This document shows positions 60,611 through 64,000 of a stretch of 64,000 nucleotides of DNA, in pieces (within the stretch, counting starts at the first letter, position 1; every line of letters starts with the position of its first letter). The notes below the pieces were generated by a model that worked only from the letters and a program-made list of their open reading frames with translations, was not told the origin of the DNA and did not search any database. Source of the stretch: Antilocapra americana (taxonomy: Eukaryota; Chordata; Mammalia; Artiodactyla; Antilocapridae); NCBI GenBank assembly GCA_007570785.1, contig ML661902.1, forward strand, positions 1,933,503 to 1,997,502. Direction: 5' to 3'. Both the position numbers and the translations under genes were made by a program.

Positions 60611-62344
60611 TACTGAAATAAAAGCAGTTTAAATATAAGAAAAAAATTAGGTACTCTCCCTCTTCCCCTTTCTTTCTGCCACTATATTTAATTTGGGGGT
60701 TAGTTTCTTGAGTAAAAGTCTTAGAATCAGAAATTAAATGGTAATCAAAGGTATGATCACCGTTGCAACCTTGCCAATATACTGATAAACTCTTCCAATT
60801 TATAATACTAGCAGCAATGTGTGAATTCACATATATCCCTACAGTTTCATCTAAAATGGACTTATAATTTTTAGTTATTAAACAATTTCAGACAGTAGCA
60901 CATACCCCACACTTATTTTAATTTACACTTTGTAATATTACTAAGATGAATATTTTTCTTTTCAACTTTGATATTTGTGTTCTCACTTATATGAAAATTT
61001 ATTTTCATCTATGTTTCCTATGAATATCATTCATAATTTGCATTCTCAAAAATGACATCATATCAATTTCCTAGTTATCAACTCATCAATAGTTCTTCAT
61101 GTTATTAAATTGACTACAATTTTGAATACAAAGAAAACAGAAAATTTCACCCCTAAATCACCAGTTCTATTTTTAAATATAACATATTTATAGGCATATA
61201 TGTAACTTTTAATATTTTGTACATTACATATGTTTTCCTTTTTTGAATCACATGAGATATAGGGAAAATGTACCTACTTCTATATTCTTATCTCAGTTTT
61301 GAAAATGGTGCATTAAATAACTCATGTTCTCACTATATTCTCAAGTAATTTTCATCTTAAATTCTAACAAACATTTTCTGAAATCTTCAATTTAACTTGT
61401 TTTTCCTTCAAAACAAGTAGTAGAGGTGTAACTTAGTGAATGAGTAATGTTTTGGTGATTAACACTGAAATTAAATTATCTGGAATTGCTTTCAAATTAG
61501 AATTATTTTCTAGTGAGACGTTATAGCAAAACTGACCAAGTAGTTAACAATGATAAACACAATATTTTGGAATACTCCCAAATTCTAGGTATTAAAATAA
61601 TCATTTAAGACATGTGACACAAAATATCCTAGGATGCTCATCATTATAACTGAAAATAACAGAAGTATACTATTGACTGTATATCACAACTTGATTAAAA
61701 CAGTTAGCTACTTTTGTACTGATAGGTAAGCAAAAGTGTACAATGCTTACAAATGGAGGCTTAAAAAAAACAAATAAGGTACTAAGATAATTTTAAATGT
61801 GTTAGCTGGTCATAACTAGTACATATGTTTCTTCTTTAATTATAAATGTTATATTCCTTAATTTATCATTTAAGGAATTTATCATTCCTTAAATGATACA
61901 CTATGCATATCTGTAACACTCTTTTACAGGAGCAAATGATTTTTCTGGCTAAATGGTATCTCCCAATAGGATTACATGGTGTATTATGTTGGTATGAATT
62001 AGTTTGTTAGATAAATAACTTTAAACATGAAATAGCAATCAACAAGTATGCATAAAAATCATTCAAATGTGTATGATGTTCTCCTGAATTGAGTGATTCT
62101 AGTGTGTCTATCTGAAGTTAAATTTTCCAATTCCTGAATACAGAAATTAGAATAAATGTTTAATTATAATGATATCAATGTTTTAGAATTTTGTTCTTTA
62201 TTTACCATCTTATAGATGGCTTTTTCTTTTTGAGGGAAGATGCAAAAGTGGTCTGTTGAAATTTTAGGGTGTAGAACCAGAAATTCTGATGACTTCTGAA
62301 ATAGGAAAATTGAATGTTTGGGAACGAGTTCTGCATTAATGACA
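60611..62344. other. A+T-rich intronic sequence
   Basis: No exon or RNA gene. Contains a perfect 13-bp inverted repeat at 61865-61897. Confidence 0.4.
61865..61897. repeat. Perfect inverted repeat, 13-bp arms
   Basis: ATCATTTAAGGAA (61865-61877) and TTCCTTAAATGAT (61885-61897), with a 7-base loop. Confidence 0.9.
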
Positions 62345-62720
62345 TGCATTTGCCAGTCATCAGCCTATAAATGATATTTAATGTCATGAGACTGAGTGAT
62401 GTCCCCAGTGATAAATGCAAATAAAAGAGAAGAGGACTAAGTACTAATCCTTCGGGCACTCCCATGTGAAGAAGTCTGGCAAAAGAAACAGGAGGGACAA
62501 ACGGGTCACATGCATCCACGATAGTACCTATCTCTGATGCTCTGGGGCAGATCAAGTAAGATGACCAAAACATTGACCAATGCAAGGCGTAGGGCCTGGG
62601 AGGTCAAGATGAACCTGATCTGACTTCTGGTGGAGTAGTGGGAACCTCAGTCTGATTAAAGAACGTTTAGGAGACAATTAAAGGAAAGCTAGAGACTGAG
62701 AAGTATAGACTTGTGAATTT
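62345..62720. mobile_element. Old mammalian repeat, family not named
   Basis: AGAAGAGGACTAAGTACTAA, TCCTTCGGGCACTCCCATGT, GATCAAGTAAGATGACCAAA and TTCTGGTGGAGTAGTGGGAA follow a decayed repeat I recognise from other mammalian introns but cannot name. Confidence 0.45.
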
Positions 62721-63424
62721 CACAGCCAAGGGAAACAAAAAACAGCTAGTGGGACAGAGAGAGGAAAAAGCAAGATGGTTTTGCGTGGTTTTTTTTGTTT
62801 GTTTGTTTTGTTCTGTTTTCAACACAATGGAAATTTTTTAATAATTGTAAAGTCCCCAGACAACATATTTTCTTAATCCAATGTAAAGTTCTAATGAGGA
62901 AGGGCATGGCAAAATGATGACCTGGGCTAATAATAGGAAAATAATTTTGTCCAGAAAATGTTTATTAATAACTCTCAATTAGGCCAGTCCTATTTTCAAA
63001 GTAATTAAAATTTACAGGAATTTAACTGTATATCAAAAGCAATAGTTAAGTGCTCTTCTCCCTTTCATAGATTTGGAGTGACAGGAAATCTCCTGAGGGA
63101 CACTTATTCCGGAAAGGGTAAAAAAGCAAAGATGTATCAGGTGGTCTTTTAGGGAGAATATTAGTATGCCATGTAAATCAACTATCTGTATATAAGTGAT
63201 AAATTAAAATCTTGATTGATTGGTCAAACATAATAAGCTTAATTCAATAAAATACAGCTCTAGAGATGATATTATTAACACCAGTTCAATTTAATATTTA
63301 AAATGTCTTCTGGAAGGAATGCTTATTTAAACGTCTGTCTGAAGTATCAGAATTGTACCAAAAGAACATAAAAAACATGTAACTATGATGTGACTATACG
63401 TTAGCCACACCCTTACACCAATTT
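62721..63424. other. Intronic sequence, no gene seen
   Basis: A T/TTTG-rich patch at about 62788-62818. Nothing else recognised. Confidence 0.4.
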
Positions 63425-63611
63425 GGGGCTTCTCTGGTAGCTCAGATGGCAAAAAATCAGCCTGCACTGCAGGAAACCTGGGTTCAATCCCTGGGTTGGG
63501 AAGATCCCCAGAAGAAGGAAATGGTAAACCACTCCAGTATTCCTGCCTGGAAAAGTCCATGGACAGCCCATGGGGTCACAAATTGTCAGACATACCAACT
63601 TGTCACTAAGT
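63425..63611 (+). mobile_element. Bov-tA SINE
   Basis: GGGGCTTCTCTGGTAGCTCA, B-box GGTTCAATCCCTG, GGAAATGGTAAACCACTCCA, GTATTCCTGCCTGGAAAAGT, CACAAATTGTCAGACATACC. Confidence 0.94.
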
Positions 63612-64000
63612 AACAAGGTTTCTCAGAACATCTAAAACTTGTATGGAGGAGGATACTTTGCACTGACCATAATGGGTAATTAATTCAAACTACACCTGGG
63701 GACCTCAATCAATTGGTGAAGATTCTGTGTCCCACTGAACTCAAGAAATCTCAAGGCACATCCACCACTGCAGAAATACACATCACTGGAGGAGCAGCCG
63801 TTCATTCCAGGTCTCCTGTCCTTTCTTCCCAGTCTGTCCAGGGATCAGGATCAAGGTAAGGGACCATAAAATAGACAGGTTGTAACTGTACTACCATTTA
63901 CTTCCCTTTTCTTTCCTCAAAACAAAGAATTTTGAACTATCATTAGTTAATACCAAAACCCAGGTGACATACAGAAACAAACCTTCACACTAAAATTTAA
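63612..64000. other. Intronic sequence, no gene seen
   Basis: Unassigned unique intron to the window end. Confidence 0.4.

Overview
The window is ordinary nuclear DNA of a ruminant (cattle, sheep, goat or deer lineage). The proof is the repeat set: BovB (RTE-type) LINEs with their 3' tails, Bov-tA and Bov-A2 SINEs, tRNA-Glu-derived CHR SINEs, ruminant L1 3' ends, and old mammalian L2, MIR, L1M and MaLR copies. The exact species cannot be told from this sequence alone. There is no prokaryotic gene, CRISPR array, operon or intact virus.

The only host coding sequence I can support is one 139-bp exon on the minus strand at 5897-6035. It encodes 46 codons of the N-terminal region of protein kinase D1 (PRKD1) and has a consensus acceptor and donor. 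The window is therefore read as an intronic slice of PRKD1: positions below 5897 lie in the following intron, and everything above 6035 lies in the very large preceding intron, with the first coding exon beyond the right edge.

Layout from left to right. 1-6.0 kb: intron with MIR, nested Bov-tA and an L1 tail, then the exon. 7-12.5 kb: an L1 3' end, degraded antisense L1M, and an old repeat that took three BovB insertions. 12.5-19 kb: mostly unique intron with two Bov-tA and a small mariner-type MITE. 19.4-22.5 kb: three very short L1 3' tails, a Bov-A2 dimer, and a Bov-A SINE inside a MIR. 23.5-27.4 kb: a BovB tail and long L2 remnants. 29.6-33.4 kb: L1M, a younger L1 3' part broken by a 10-N assembly gap, then antisense L1M. 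33.4-37.7 kb: BovB tails, a MaLR LTR and a tandem pair of CHR SINEs. 40.0-44.6 kb: two BovB copies in opposite orientation, each with an inverted 5' segment. 46-64 kb: scattered Bov-tA, L1, L1M, MaLR, BovB and L2, a four-part microsatellite, and long A+T-rich unique stretches.

I found no undescribed system of linked genes. The notable content is retrotransposon mechanics: target-site duplications, 5' inversions, repeated use of one target site, a likely 3' transduction, and a cluster of L1 tails cut off at a G-rich tract. Repeat calls come from recalled family consensus sequences, not from a search, so boundaries are approximate unless a duplication is cited.
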